64,000 nucleotides of DNA from Caulobacter segnis (GTDB lineage Bacteria > Pseudomonadota > Alphaproteobacteria > Caulobacterales > Caulobacteraceae): the NCBI RefSeq assembly GCF_029543125.1, contig NZ_JARQWW010000006.1:62001-126000 (forward strand), given 5' to 3'. A program made the position numbers and the translations under genes. The notes beneath the pieces were generated by a model. It was not told the origin of the DNA, ran no database searches, and saw nothing but the letters and a program-made list of their open reading frames with translations. Shown piece after piece: positions 25,448 to 34,171 of the stretch; the stretch's first letter is position 1; every line of letters begins with the position of its first letter.

Positions 25448-26224
25448 TCAGTCCGCCGTTTCGTGCCGCATGGCTTCGGCGCCAAGGGCCACGTGCTCGG
25501 GAATGCGGCCCTCGGCCTTGCGCTCGCTGTACCGATCGACAAGGTAGCCGGCCCGGTCACGGGTGAGCAGGGTGAACTTCACCAGCTCCTCCATCACATC
25601 GACCACGCGTTCGTAGTAGCTGGACGGCTTCATCCGGTCGTCGTCGCCGAACTCCTTGTAGGCCATGGCGACCGAAGACTGGTTCGGGATGGTGATCATC
25701 CGCATCCAGCGGCCCAGCAGGCGCAGGGTGTTGACGGCGTTGAAGGACTGCGACCCGCCGCTGACCTGCATGACGGCCAGGGTCTTTCCCTGGGTCGGCC
25801 GGACGCTGCCGATCTCAAGCGGTATCCAGTCGATCTGCGCCTTCATGATCCCGGAGATGGCGCCGTGCCGTTCGGGGCTGCACCAGACCTGCCCCTCGGA
25901 CCATTCCGACAGCGCGCGCAACTCCTGGACCTTCGGGTGGTCCGGCCCGGTGGCGTCGGGCAAGGGCAGGTCGCGGGGATCGAATATGCGCGTCTCACAC
26001 CCCAGGGCTTCGAGAATGCGCGCGGCCTCCTCGATGAGCAGACGGCTGAACGACCGGGCCCGCAGCGATCCGTAGAGAAGCAGGATGCGCGGCGGATGCG
26101 CCGACGGCTTAACCGCCTCAAGCCTCTCCATGTCGATCGGGGCGAGGAACCGGGCGTCGAGGGCGGGAAACTGGGTCAAGGGTAGCTCCGAAACGGCGGT
26201 TGAGGTTTTCAATATTTCGATCAT
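25448..26224 (-). CDS. arsH: Arsenical resistance protein ArsH (NADPH-FMN reductase)
   Basis: 258 residues, flavodoxin-like. [20 protein letters not shown] (the FMN phosphate loop) near residue 45, [21 protein letters not shown] and [23 protein letters not shown] are the ArsH family blocks. ArsH oxidises trivalent organoarsenicals such as methylarsenite to less toxic pentavalent forms using NADPH and FMN. The annotated start (26224) lies inside the predicted ArsR operator; a TTG start at 26179 with a GGAG Shine-Dalgarno is possible. It is divergent from arsR with only 9 bp between start codons, so both are controlled by the same site. Confidence 0.92.
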   Translation of the reverse strand: MIEILKTSTAVSELPLTQFPALDARFLAPIDMERLEAVKPSAHPPRILLLYGSLRARSFSRLLIEEAARILEALGCETRIFDPRDLPLPDATGPDHPKVQELRALSEWSEGQVWCSPERHGAISGIMKAQIDWIPLEIGSVRPTQGKTLAVMQVSGGSQSFNAVNTLRLLGRWMRMITIPNQSSVAMAYKEFGDDDRMKPSSYYERVVDVMEELVKFTLLTRDRAGYLVDRYSERKAEGRIPEHVALGAEAMRHETAD

Positions 26225-26235
26225 ATTGGAAATAT
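26212..26235. promoter_or_regulatory. Predicted ArsR operator
   Basis: Inverted repeat ATATTTC (26212-26218) and GAAATAT (26229-26235) with a 10-bp spacer, in a short AT-rich stretch between the divergent arsH and arsR genes. It covers both annotated start codons. The arms are seen directly; binding by the adjacent ArsR is inference. Confidence 0.65.
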
Positions 26236-26590
26236 GGAATCAACCACCGCTGTCAACATGCTGTCCGCCCTCGGTCACGAGGGACGCCTGGCCATCTTCC
26301 GGCTGCTGGTGAAGGCCGGGCCTGAGGGGGTCGCGGCGGGCGAGATCGCGCGGACCCTGGGCGTGCTGCCGAACAGCCTGTCGGCCAATCTCAACGTCCT
26401 GTCCCATGCCGGCCTGATCGGGTCGCGGCGCGAGGGGCGCTCCATCATCTATGCGGCTGACTATGGCGCCATGAGCGGGATGCTGGGCTTCCTGATGGAG
26501 GACTGCTGCGGCGGCGCGCCGGAGATCTGCGCCCCGCTGGGCTCGGTCCTGGCGCGGGTGAATGCGTGCGCGCCCGGCGCCCGCTGCTGA
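26234..26590 (+). CDS. arsR: ArsR-family arsenite-responsive repressor
   Basis: 118 residues. The winged helix covers about 10-85: [20 protein letters not shown], then [34 protein letters not shown]. The C-terminus is Cys-rich ([14 protein letters not shown] and NACAPGARC), which fits the As(III)-binding type with cysteines near the C-terminal dimer helix, unlike the CxCxxC in the DNA-binding helix of plasmid ArsR. It would repress arsH and the arsR-aqpS-arsC operon until As(III) binds. Its ATG lies at the edge of the predicted operator. Confidence 0.92.
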   Translation: MESTTAVNMLSALGHEGRLAIFRLLVKAGPEGVAAGEIARTLGVLPNSLSANLNVLSHAGLIGSRREGRSIIYAADYGAMSGMLGFLMEDCCGGAPEICAPLGSVLARVNACAPGARC

Positions 26591-26592
26591 CC

Positions 26593-27267
26593 ATGACGAG
26601 CTTCAGCACGTCCCGAAAGCTCGCCGCCGAGGTGCTGGGCACGGCTCTGCTGCTGGCGGCGGTGGTCGGCTCCGGCATCATGGGCGAGCGGCTGGCCGGC
26701 GGGAACACCGCCATCGCCCTGCTGGGCAACACCCTGGCCACGGGGGCGGCGCTGGTCGTGCTGATCTGGGTGTTCGGCCCGATCTCCGGCGCGCATTTCA
26801 ATCCGGCGATGACGCTGGTGGCCGCGTTGCGCCGGGACATGCCCTGGCGGCTGGCCCTGGCCTACCCGCCGGTTCAGGTCACGGGCGGCGTGTTGGGCGT
26901 ATGGGCGGCGCACGCCATGTTCGGAGAGCCGATCCTTCAGGTCTCGACCCGGTTGCGGGATGGCGGGCCGCAGGCCTTCTCGGAGGTCGTCGCGACCTTC
27001 GGACTTGTCGGTGTGATCCTGGGGACGGTGCGCTTTCGGCCGGAAGCCACGGCGCTGGCGGTGGGTCTCTACATCACCGCCGCCTACTGGTTCACGGCGT
27101 CGACGTCCTTCGCCAATCCAGCGGTGACGGCGGCCCGCAGCCTGTCGGACACCTTCGCCGGGATCGCCCCATCCAGCGCCCCCGCCTTCATCCTCGCTCA
27201 GCTTGTCGGCGCGCTGCTCGGGGCGGCGGTCTTCGGCTGGCTGCTTCAAGTGGAGAAGACCTCATGA
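26593..27267 (+). CDS. aqpS: Aquaglyceroporin of the ars operon (AqpS-like MIP channel)
   Basis: 224 residues with six membrane helices and the two half-helix NPA motifs of aquaporins (HFNPAMT at about 76 and FANPAVT at about 175). Between arsR and arsC, this matches the Sinorhizobium meliloti arsR-aqpS-arsC-arsH set, where AqpS lets As(III) made by ArsC leave the cell down its gradient in place of an ArsB or ACR3 pump. The ATG at 26593 lies 2 bp after the arsR stop; a GTG at 26566 is also possible. Its stop overlaps arsC (ATGA). Confidence 0.9.
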   Translation: MTSFSTSRKLAAEVLGTALLLAAVVGSGIMGERLAGGNTAIALLGNTLATGAALVVLIWVFGPISGAHFNPAMTLVAALRRDMPWRLALAYPPVQVTGGVLGVWAAHAMFGEPILQVSTRLRDGGPQAFSEVVATFGLVGVILGTVRFRPEATALAVGLYITAAYWFTASTSFANPAVTAARSLSDTFAGIAPSSAPAFILAQLVGALLGAAVFGWLLQVEKTS

Positions 27268-27677
27268 GCGACGCCGACTTTCCCATCGTGATCTTCCACA
27301 ACCCCGCATGCGGCACCTCGCGAAACACCGTCGCCATGGTCGAGGCCGCCGGCTATGCGCCGGAGGTGGTGGAGTATCTCAAGGCGGGCTGGACCCATGA
27401 CCAGCTGCGGGAGCTGGCCGGAGCGGCGGGCCTGACCTTCCGTCAGCTGATGCGGGAGAAGGGCAGCCCCGCCGACGACCTCGGCCTGCTGGCGGACGAG
27501 GTGTCCGAGGACCGCATCCTGGACGCCATGGTCGCCCACCCGATCCTGGTGAACCGCCCCCTCGTGGCGACGCCGAAAGGGACAAGGTTGTGCCGCCCCT
27601 CTGAGCTCGTGCTCGATCTGCTGGAGCGGAAGCCGGAGACCTTCACGAAAGAGGACGGCGAGGTCGTCAGACTCTGA
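27264..27677 (+). CDS. arsC: Arsenate reductase, glutaredoxin-coupled type
   Basis: 137 residues. FHNPACGTSRNT puts the catalytic cysteine at residue 16, the signature of the E. coli-plasmid ArsC type, followed by VVEYLKAGWTHDQLREL and HPILVNRPLVATPKGTRLCRPSE, with the arginine-rich arsenate site. It reduces As(V) to As(III) using glutathione and glutaredoxin. The start overlaps the end of the channel gene by 4 bp. Last gene of the arsR-aqpS-arsC operon. Confidence 0.94.
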   Translation: MSDADFPIVIFHNPACGTSRNTVAMVEAAGYAPEVVEYLKAGWTHDQLRELAGAAGLTFRQLMREKGSPADDLGLLADEVSEDRILDAMVAHPILVNRPLVATPKGTRLCRPSELVLDLLERKPETFTKEDGEVVRL

Positions 27678-27683
27678 CGCCTC

Positions 27684-29585
27684 CTACCCCTTCGTCACCG
27701 GCAGGCTCAGCACCAGGCGGCTGCCTTTGGTCACGGGCTCCCAGATGACCATGGCGCCGATGGCGTCGGCGCGGCGGCGTTGGTTGGCGAGGCCTCGGCC
27801 GGCGGCGGCGCGGGCGGGGTCGAAGCCCTTGCCGTCGTCCTGGATGCTGACCAGGACGCGGTCGCCCTCGGTGCGCACGGCCACGGCCACCTGGCGGGCG
27901 CCGGCGTGCTTCAGGATGTTGGCGAAGGCCTCCTGGACGATGCGTAGGATGTGCAGGGCGTGACGCTGGTCCAGCCAGTCCAGGGGCGGCGCCTCGCCCA
28001 CGCTCCAGGTCAGCTTGACCCCCGCCGCCTGCAAGCGCGGCTGAAGCCGGAAGCGCAGGGTGGCGAGGAGGAGCAGCAGGTCGGTCTCCACCGGCTCCAT
28101 GGAGTCGATGGTCAGCTTCAGGTCGTCGATGCAGGCGCGCAGGATGCCCACGGCGTCCAGGTCGTCGGCGCGGTCGTTCTCGAAGGCGCGCAGGGCGGTG
28201 ACGAGGCTGGAGCCCAGGCCGTCGTGCATGTCCTGCATCAGGCGCTGGCGCTCCTGGTGGAGGAGTTCGCGGTGCTCGATCTCGCGCAGCTGGGCGTGGC
28301 TGGCGGTCAGCTCGGCCTCGCGCTTGGCCAGGCGGGCGGCCAGATCGGCCTTGGCCCGGGTCGCGGTCTCCAGCGCCTCGGTGTAGCGGCTGAACATGAT
28401 GTACCAGAACAGCAGGGTGAACCCGACGCCCGTGAAGTTGGTGAAGAACACGCTTTCGATGTTCACCAGGTTCTGCTGCAGGCCCAGGTCATAGATGCCG
28501 GCCAGCAGGGTCACGATGCACCACACCGACAGCAGCATGGCGAAGTGCGACCGCGCCTTGTGTGACTGGACCACGCCGTTGAAGCCGACCACCAGCCCCA
28601 GGACGATGACGTTGGCGTAGATAGGCGCGGCGATCAGCGTCGCATCCAGCAGGCCCGGCAGGGTGGCCAAGCTCCAGAACAGGGTGTTGGCCACGGTGGT
28701 GGCGGTGAGGATCGGCTGCCGCGCCCGGTGAAGCTGTCCCGCGAACAGGTGCAGGACGGTCAGCATCCAGAACAGCGAATTGACCGTCAGCCAGCCGAAC
28801 CAGGCGTCGGAGACGAACAGCGGATGCGTGCCCACGAAGGTGTGCAGCATCCGCGCGAAGCAGACCACCGACATCAGGAAATACAGCAGGTAGATCGGCT
28901 CCTTCCGCCGGGTGAACCAGACGGACAGGGCGAAGACGCCGGTGGCGAGGAAGGCGACCGATACGAAGGCCGTCAGCCGCACCTGGAAGAAGTCGCGCAG
29001 ATAGTAGTGCGGGGCGAGCTGGCGGTAGTCGCCGATCCAGACGGAGGAAAACGCCCCCCCGATGCCGCGGACATGCTGCAAGCGGATGTCGAGAGTCCTG
29101 GGCGGATGATCGGCGTCGCTGCGGGGCAGAGCCACCCACACCGGCTGGTTGGAGCCGTTCCATTGCAGGTTGGCGTGGGTCTGATGGATCAGCTTGCCGT
29201 CGGCGTAGATCGATAGGGAGCCGTCGGATTTCCAGCGCGGGGCGAACAGATAGAGCTGCCGCCCGTCGTCGGGCAGCGGCGGGACAGCCATGGCGTACCA
29301 AGTGACGCGGGTGGCGATGCGGTCCGGATCGGCCTCGGCGGTGGGGGTCCAGTCCGGCTTGGGCGCGTGGGGCATGGTCACGGGGCGGCCGCCCGCGCGG
29401 AGCTCCGCCGGGGTGACGGCGGGGGCGCGCTGATAGCCGACTGTCTCGACGACCGTCATGCGGGCGGCGGTGATCCGCTCTCCCCCCGCCTGGGCCTGGA
29501 TGAGGCAGAGGCCCACGGCCAGGGCGACAGTCGCCGCCCCCCAGGCCGCCCATCTGCGCCAGCGGCGCGGGCTAGAGGAGGCCAT
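27684..29585 (-). CDS. Sensor histidine kinase, 7TM-type with NarL-class kinase core
   Basis: 633 residues. A signal-anchor N-terminus, a periplasmic jelly-roll-like domain (about 45-200; LYLFAPRWKSDGSLSIYADG), seven hydrophobic helices (about 205-410) as in 7TMR-DISM receptors, then a coiled coil, a HisKA_3 domain with phosphoacceptor His454 (LMQDMHDGLGSSL) and a short HATPase_c domain (VQEAFANILKHAGA, GKGFD, GRGLANQRRRA). It would phosphorylate the LuxR-type regulator encoded directly upstream, whose 3' end it overlaps by 14 bp. The ligand is unknown; jelly-roll domains of this kind often bind carbohydrates. Confidence 0.9.
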   Translation of the reverse strand: MASSSPRRWRRWAAWGAATVALAVGLCLIQAQAGGERITAARMTVVETVGYQRAPAVTPAELRAGGRPVTMPHAPKPDWTPTAEADPDRIATRVTWYAMAVPPLPDDGRQLYLFAPRWKSDGSLSIYADGKLIHQTHANLQWNGSNQPVWVALPRSDADHPPRTLDIRLQHVRGIGGAFSSVWIGDYRQLAPHYYLRDFFQVRLTAFVSVAFLATGVFALSVWFTRRKEPIYLLYFLMSVVCFARMLHTFVGTHPLFVSDAWFGWLTVNSLFWMLTVLHLFAGQLHRARQPILTATTVANTLFWSLATLPGLLDATLIAAPIYANVIVLGLVVGFNGVVQSHKARSHFAMLLSVWCIVTLLAGIYDLGLQQNLVNIESVFFTNFTGVGFTLLFWYIMFSRYTEALETATRAKADLAARLAKREAELTASHAQLREIEHRELLHQERQRLMQDMHDGLGSSLVTALRAFENDRADDLDAVGILRACIDDLKLTIDSMEPVETDLLLLLATLRFRLQPRLQAAGVKLTWSVGEAPPLDWLDQRHALHILRIVQEAFANILKHAGARQVAVAVRTEGDRVLVSIQDDGKGFDPARAAAGRGLANQRRRADAIGAMVIWEPVTKGSRLVLSLPVTKG

Positions 29586-30267
29586 AGGCGCGGGCCTCGA
29601 ACACCGCCTCGGTCTTCGAGCGGACCTCCAGCTTGGCGTAGATGCGGCGCACGAAGGTGAGGACCGTGTTGCGCGACACGCCCATCAGCTCGGCGATCTC
29701 CTCGAAGGAGAAGCCACGGGTGATGAGTTGCAGCGCCTCCTTTTCGCGCTCGGACAGGCTGGGGACGCCGGACTTGATGTCGGCCCCCTCGGAAGCCGGC
29801 TCTTCGGGCGCGGCCTTCTCGTCGGGGCGGAAGCGCATCAGGACCTGGCGGGCGATGCGGGGGCTGATCGGGCTGCCGCCAGCGTGCAGGACGCGGATGT
29901 CCTCGGCGATGGTCGGCAGGGGGCTGTCCTTCAGCAGATAGCCGCTGGCCCCCGCCTCGATGGAGGCGATGACGTGACGCTCGTCGGCGAAGGTGGTGGC
30001 GACCATGATGGCGCAGTCGGGCCAGCGGGCGTGGGCCTCGCGGATCACCTCGATGCCCGAGGCGTCGGGCAGGCCCAGATCGACCACCAGGACGTCGGGC
30101 GACGGCCCGTCCATCAGGGCGCGCGCCTCGGCGGCGGTGGCGGCGACGCCGACCATGGACAGGTCGCCGGCCTCGGCCAGGGCCGTGCGGAACGCCTGTT
30201 GAAAGGCGACGTCGTCCTCGACCAGGACGACCTTGAGCGGCGTCGGCGACGCGGGCTCCATACTCAT
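29572..30267 (-). CDS. NarL/LuxR-family response regulator
   Basis: 231 residues. The receiver domain (about 11-130) has the acidic pocket EDD at 17-19 and phosphoacceptor Asp63 (VVDLGLPDASG). A LuxR-type helix-turn-helix (about 170-231; LSEREKEALQLITRGFSFEEIAELMGVSRNTVLTFVRRIYAKL) follows a charged linker. The start at 30267 (MSMEPAS) is close to a GAAGAGG Shine-Dalgarno; the frame is open to 30360. It is the first gene of a two-gene operon with the kinase. Divergent from the gene at 30453, which may be a target. Confidence 0.9.
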   Translation of the reverse strand: MSMEPASPTPLKVVLVEDDVAFQQAFRTALAEAGDLSMVGVAATAAEARALMDGPSPDVLVVDLGLPDASGIEVIREAHARWPDCAIMVATTFADERHVIASIEAGASGYLLKDSPLPTIAEDIRVLHAGGSPISPRIARQVLMRFRPDEKAAPEEPASEGADIKSGVPSLSEREKEALQLITRGFSFEEIAELMGVSRNTVLTFVRRIYAKLEVRSKTEAVFEARAYGLL

Positions 30268-30452
30268 CGTGCCTCTTCGCACCCCACAAACCCTTGCAAG
30301 GACAGCCATCGCAGACCGCGCGCGAGAGCGTGTCATCACAAGTTGCGACAGAGCGAACATTGCTCTGGCAGCGCTTGCGCGGCAACTAGGCGTCCGTCAA
30401 CGGCCGGCGTTCGGATACGGCCTCACCAACGGCGAGCGCATTAGGGGGCGCA

Positions 30453-31142
30453 ATGACCGACGGACGCACGAACACGATCACGCGCCTGGCCGACCACCGG
30501 CCCGGAGCGCTGCCGGCCGCGCCGGTGTTCTTCGCCTCACGCCTGGTCTGCGAAGACTGGCAGGAGAAGGTGGTCGAATACTGCGCTCTGGACAGCCAGG
30601 GGGAGGTGAAGCTGCAGGTCTCGGTGACCTGGAACGCCGAGCCGTTGCACCCGGGTCTGTGGACCCCCACCGCCTCGGCCCTGGCGGCGGTGCTGCTGAT
30701 CGGCCAGCTGTTCGACCACGAGCGCGTGGTGGTGGCCCACCTGCTGGACGACGAGGCCCTGCAACCCCTGCGCGTCGAGGCGCGGGAGGTCGAGATCATC
30801 GAGATGCGCGAACTGCTGGGCCGCCGCGACCTGCGCAAAGGAACGCCGGACCTAGAGGACCAAATCGCCATGCTGCGCTTCGACCCCGGCCGGCCCGACA
30901 ACGCCTATGGCGACGCCCTGCTGCTGAAGACCTGCTGGGCGTTCGTGGAGGCGCGGCTGCGCAAGGCCCCGGCCCTGCTCTCCCCGCCCCCGCCGCCGGG
31001 CGCGTCGAGTCCCCTGTCGCCTGGCCAGGCCCTGAGCCTGCCGCATCGGATGCATGTGCCGGGCTGGTTCTGGGGCCTGGGCGCCGCCATCGCGGTGCAG
31101 CTCCTGGCGCTGAGCGCGCCTTGGCTGTTTCCGGGGGGATAG
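30453..31142 (+). CDS. Hypothetical protein with C-terminal membrane anchor
   Basis: 229 residues. A soluble N-terminal part (1-175) includes PAAPVFFASRLVCEDWQEKV and a Leu-rich helix with REVEIIEMRELLGRR, then a Pro-rich stretch (SPPPPPGASSPLSPG, about 178-192) and a single membrane helix (about 205-225; WFWGLGAAIAVQLLAL). There is no signal peptide, so the soluble part should be cytoplasmic and tail-anchored. No family is recognised. It is divergent from the response regulator across a 185-bp region. Confidence 0.7.
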   Translation: MTDGRTNTITRLADHRPGALPAAPVFFASRLVCEDWQEKVVEYCALDSQGEVKLQVSVTWNAEPLHPGLWTPTASALAAVLLIGQLFDHERVVVAHLLDDEALQPLRVEAREVEIIEMRELLGRRDLRKGTPDLEDQIAMLRFDPGRPDNAYGDALLLKTCWAFVEARLRKAPALLSPPPPPGASSPLSPGQALSLPHRMHVPGWFWGLGAAIAVQLLALSAPWLFPGG

Positions 31143-31196
31143 GGCCCGGCTTGGTGAAGCGGCCCTTCGCCGATAGGTTGTTCGTCGGAGGGGCGC

Positions 31197-31439
31197 ATGA
31201 CCAAGGAAATCTGGTGGAACCACCGGTATGTCGGGCGCCGGCTGAAGGCGTGGCCGGTGAATGCCAAGGGCTGGGCGGCGCTGTTCGGCATCGTGACTGT
31301 CGGCCTCGCCATACCGCTCGGCTGCGGGCTGGCCTTTGGCAAAGACGCGGCCTTCATCGGCTTGCCGGTCGGCCTGGCGGTGACGTTTGGCTCGGCCTAC
31401 TGGGTGCTGTTCAACCGCAGCCGCCGCGTACCGGATTGA
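31197..31439 (+). CDS. Small two-helix membrane protein
   Basis: 80 residues with two hydrophobic helices (about 28-48 and 52-72) and basic ends; WWNHRYVGRRLKAWPVNAKGW precedes the first helix. A GGAGGGG Shine-Dalgarno lies just before the ATG. The overall form (basic aromatic N-terminus, two helices) resembles the 75-residue protein at 31905 on the other strand, perhaps a distant paralog. Function unknown. Confidence 0.7.
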   Translation: MTKEIWWNHRYVGRRLKAWPVNAKGWAALFGIVTVGLAIPLGCGLAFGKDAAFIGLPVGLAVTFGSAYWVLFNRSRRVPD

Positions 31440-31904
31440 GGCTCGCATACACGCCCCAATTTCCGCTCATCCCGGCGAATGCCGGGATCCAAGCTGACTC
31501 TCCGGATCGATCCGCCACCTATGCGACTAGCTCTGGCTCGGCTTGGGCCCCGGCCTTCGCCGGGGTGAGCGGTGGAAAAATGCTCCCCGAATTCGCCTCT
31601 CAGGCGACAGTGCTTCGCCCCCGCTCGATCAGCCCGTAAGACCCGCGACGCCTGCCGGCGCGACAGCGCCACGCAGATCAGACGGCCGCCGCCCCACCGC
31701 GGGGCCGTCTGCCCCCAACCGCCGGAGCGCGGGCGGGTAAAGTGCAGCAACACTTTATAACCCAAGGCATTGCGCGCGCCGCCTATGGTGACGGTCCTGG
31801 CCGCGAGGTCAGGCACTGGGGGCGTAATTCCCAGGGGGCGCGGTCACCCCACAGCTTTGCAAGAGCTCGACCCGCCGCGCCCCATGCGCCCTGAACGCCG
31901 GACG
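31440..31904. other. Intergenic region: family B repeat plus inverted repeats
   Basis: No supported gene. 31464-31572 is a family B repeat (CATCCCGGCGAATGCCGGGATC ... GGCCCCGGCCTTCGCCGGGG). After it come a GGCGC/GCGCC hairpin region, an AGACGGCC/GGCCGTCT inverted repeat (31680-31710) and TAAAGTG-CAGCAA-CACTTTA (31738-31757). These could be terminators for the two convergent small genes or a structured RNA. Confidence 0.5.
31464..31572. repeat. Palindromic intergenic repeat, family B
   Basis: Two strong hairpins (CCCGGCGAATGCCGGG and CCCCGGCCTTCGCCGGGG) with mirror-image outer sequence CGCTCA...TGAGCG. Other copies lie at 32621, 47603 and 59434. Confidence 0.8.
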
Positions 31905-32132
31905 TCAGCGGAAATTCCCGGCCCGCCAATTCTTCCAGAAGTAATAGCCGCCGACCACAAGCCCGCTGGTGAGCAGCCATGTGATGCCGACCCCCTTGCC
32001 GAACAGCGCGGTCAGCAGCGACGTTCCCATGGGCACAGCCATGACCGGCCAAGGCACGGGCTGGCGGCCGTAAGACCACACACTCTTCGGCTTTCGCTCC
32101 CAAGGGCGGGTCGAGGGATCGTTGGAGATCAT
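31905..32132 (-). CDS. Small two-helix membrane protein
   Basis: 75 residues: hydrophilic N-terminus (SNDPSTRPWERKPKSVWSYG), two hydrophobic segments (about 25-42 and 48-64) and a basic aromatic end (YFWKNWRAGNFR). The ATG at 32132 is preferred over the longer open frame because upstream codons look non-coding. Unrecognised; it may be a distant paralog of the 80-residue protein at 31197. Confidence 0.6.
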   Translation of the reverse strand: MISNDPSTRPWERKPKSVWSYGRQPVPWPVMAVPMGTSLLTALFGKGVGITWLLTSGLVVGGYYFWKNWRAGNFR

Positions 32133-32248
32133 GGCGCGATACAACCTTTCGGCGAAATAGCCGTCAAGGCGCGGCCCGCCGGAATTACCACACTGTAACT
32201 TGCGGCCCTGGGGAGCTCCGGCCACGCTTCGCGGCGAAGGAGACGCCT

Positions 32249-32599
32249 ATGCTGCTTGCCGCCTTGGCCCTGTCGGGCGCGCTTTCGACGCCGCCCGCTG
32301 ATGTTCTGGCGATGAACGGACGATGGTCGGTGGATTTGTCGGTCAAGGCCGACGAGCCGTACATCAAGGCCATGAACCTCGCGCTTCAGCCCGACGGCAG
32401 CGTGACCGGCGACTTCTACGACAGCACCATCGAGGCCGGCCGCTGGAAGAAGAAGGGCGAGCGGGTCTGCGTCTCGTTCCGCACGACCGACGGCAAGGGC
32501 CCGTACCACACCGCCGCCTGCCTAACCGGAGCGACCATCCAGGGCCAAACCTGGGCGGAGCACCGCAACTTCGTGTTCCTCTGGTCGGCCGCGCGGTAG
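32249..32599 (+). CDS. Small secreted hypothetical protein
   Basis: 116 residues. A short signal-like start (LLAALALSGALST) precedes a compact beta-rich domain: NGRWSVDLSVKADEPYIKAM, LQPDGSVTGDFYDSTIEAGRWKKKGERVCVSFRTTDGKGPYHTAACL. The two Cys residues (about 77 and 91) could form a disulphide. The pattern of short strands around G-x-W and G-S-V-x-G recalls small lipocalin-like periplasmic proteins, but no family is certain. GGAG lies 7 bases before the ATG. Confidence 0.75.
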   Translation: MLLAALALSGALSTPPADVLAMNGRWSVDLSVKADEPYIKAMNLALQPDGSVTGDFYDSTIEAGRWKKKGERVCVSFRTTDGKGPYHTAACLTGATIQGQTWAEHRNFVFLWSAAR

Positions 32600-32620
32600 G
32601 GGCTGGCTGACCTGCCCCCA

Positions 32621-32706
32621 CTCCGCTCACCCGGCGAAGGCCGGGGTCCAGATGACGAGGCTCGGCGCTCTACGACCTGGGCCCCGGCCTTCGCCGGGGT
32701 GAGCGG
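32621..32706. repeat. Palindromic intergenic repeat, family B
   Basis: Copy with CCCGGCGAAGGCCGGGG and CCCCGGCCTTCGCCGGGG hairpins and CGCTCA...TGAGCG ends, between the small secreted protein and the permease gene. Confidence 0.8.
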
Positions 32707-32794
32707 TTGAAGAGCGAGTAAGTCAGCAGCGCTTCCCCCACCCCGTCCTCCAGCCTATAAGCCGCGCCTTCATCACGGGCCGGGATCAGCACCC

Positions 32795-34171
32795 ATGCAG
32801 CTCAGCGATCTTTTCCGCCGCAAGCCGATCGGGGGCGAGCCGGACAGTCTGCATCGGACCATGGGCCTGCTGCAGCTGGTCATGCTGGGCATCGGGGCGA
32901 CCATCGGGACGGGGATCTTCGTGGCCCTGACCACCGCCGTGCCGGAAGCCGGCCCGGCGGTGACCGTGGCCTTTGTGGTGGCGGGGATCACGGCGGGGCT
33001 GACGGCCCTGTGCTACGCGGAGCTGGCTTCGATCATCCCGGCGTCGGGATCGGCCTATTCCTACACCTACGCCACGCTTGGCGAGTTCGTGGCCTTCATC
33101 GTCGGGGCGTGCCTGCTGCTGGAGTACGCGGTGTCGACCTCGGCCATCGCGGTGGGCTGGGGGCAGTATCTGAACGAGCTTTTGTTCGACGTGGGCGGCT
33201 GGCGGATGCCGGACGCCATCGCCCAGCCGCCCGGCGCGGGAGGGGTGGTGAATCTGCCGGCGGTGTTCCTGGTGCTGATGTGCGCGGTGCTGCTGCTGCG
33301 TGGGGCGAAGGAGAGCATGCTGGTCAACGCCATCCTGGTGGTGGCCAAGCTGGCGGTGCTGGTGTTCTTCATCGTCATGGCGTTCACGGCGTTCTCGGCC
33401 GAGAACCTGCGGCCGTTCGCGCCGCTGGGCGTGGCGGGGATCGGGGCGGCGGCCAGCTCGATCTTCTTCTCCTATATCGGCATCGACACGGTCTCGACGG
33501 CGGCGGAGGAGGTCAAGGATCCCGAGCGCAACCTGCCCCTGGGCATCGTGCTGTCGCTGGTGATCGTCACCGGCATCTACATCCTGGTGGCCTTGGCCGC
33601 CGTGGGGGCGCAGCCCTGGACGCAGTTCGAGGGACAGGACGCGGGGTTGGCGGTGATCCTGCGCAACATCACCGGGGCGTCGTGGCCGTCGCTGGTGCTG
33701 TGCCTGGGGGCCATCGCGTCGATCTTCTCGATCACCCTGGTGACCATCTATGGCCAGACGCGGATCCTGTACGCCATGAGCCGCGACGGCCTGATGCCGC
33801 ACTTCATGCAGACCCTGGACCGGCGGGGCGCGCCGCGGCTGAACACCATCGTGGTGGCGATCACCATCGCCACCCTGGCGGCGCTGGTGCCGCTGGACGT
33901 GCTGGTCAACCTGACCAGCATGGGGACGCTGATCGCGTTTGGGATCGTGTCGGCGGCCGTGCTGATCCTGCGGCGGACGCGGCCGGACCTGCCGCGCAAG
34001 TACAAGGTGCCGCTGTTCCCCCTGCTGCCGTTGGCGAGCGTCGGGTTCTGCCTGTACCTGATCGTCAACCTGCCGTGGGACACGTACCTCCTGTTCGGCC
34101 TGTGGATCGCGGTCGCTTGCGCATTCTACTTTGCCTACGGGTTCCGCAACTCGAAGCTGGCGCGGCGCTAG
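32795..34171 (+). CDS. APC-family amino acid permease
   Basis: 458 residues with about twelve membrane helices. IGATIGTGIFVALTT at about 30-45 is the unwound TM1 substrate motif of the amino acid-polyamine-organocation superfamily; ISAGLTAL-like AGITAGLTALCYAELASIIPASGSAYSYTYATLGE follows, as in the cationic amino acid/YfnA-type subfamily. FFSYIGIDTVSTAAEEVKDPERNLP is the TM6 region. It imports or exchanges amino acids at the inner membrane; the exact substrate is not set by sequence. No strong Shine-Dalgarno is seen before the ATG. Single gene. Confidence 0.9.
   Translation: MQLSDLFRRKPIGGEPDSLHRTMGLLQLVMLGIGATIGTGIFVALTTAVPEAGPAVTVAFVVAGITAGLTALCYAELASIIPASGSAYSYTYATLGEFVAFIVGACLLLEYAVSTSAIAVGWGQYLNELLFDVGGWRMPDAIAQPPGAGGVVNLPAVFLVLMCAVLLLRGAKESMLVNAILVVAKLAVLVFFIVMAFTAFSAENLRPFAPLGVAGIGAAASSIFFSYIGIDTVSTAAEEVKDPERNLPLGIVLSLVIVTGIYILVALAAVGAQPWTQFEGQDAGLAVILRNITGASWPSLVLCLGAIASIFSITLVTIYGQTRILYAMSRDGLMPHFMQTLDRRGAPRLNTIVVAITIATLAALVPLDVLVNLTSMGTLIAFGIVSAAVLILRRTRPDLPRKYKVPLFPLLPLASVGFCLYLIVNLPWDTYLLFGLWIAVACAFYFAYGFRNSKLARR

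Noticed and set aside
22807-27677. Genomic island or prophage covering the surface protein and ars genes
   Set aside because: No integrase, attachment repeats or phage genes; only the 450-bp spacer has low GC.
31397-31816. 139-codon minus-strand open frame between the small membrane protein genes
   Set aside because: It runs through a family B repeat and the end of a plus-strand gene; composition Arg/Gly/Pro-rich with no motif or ribosome site.
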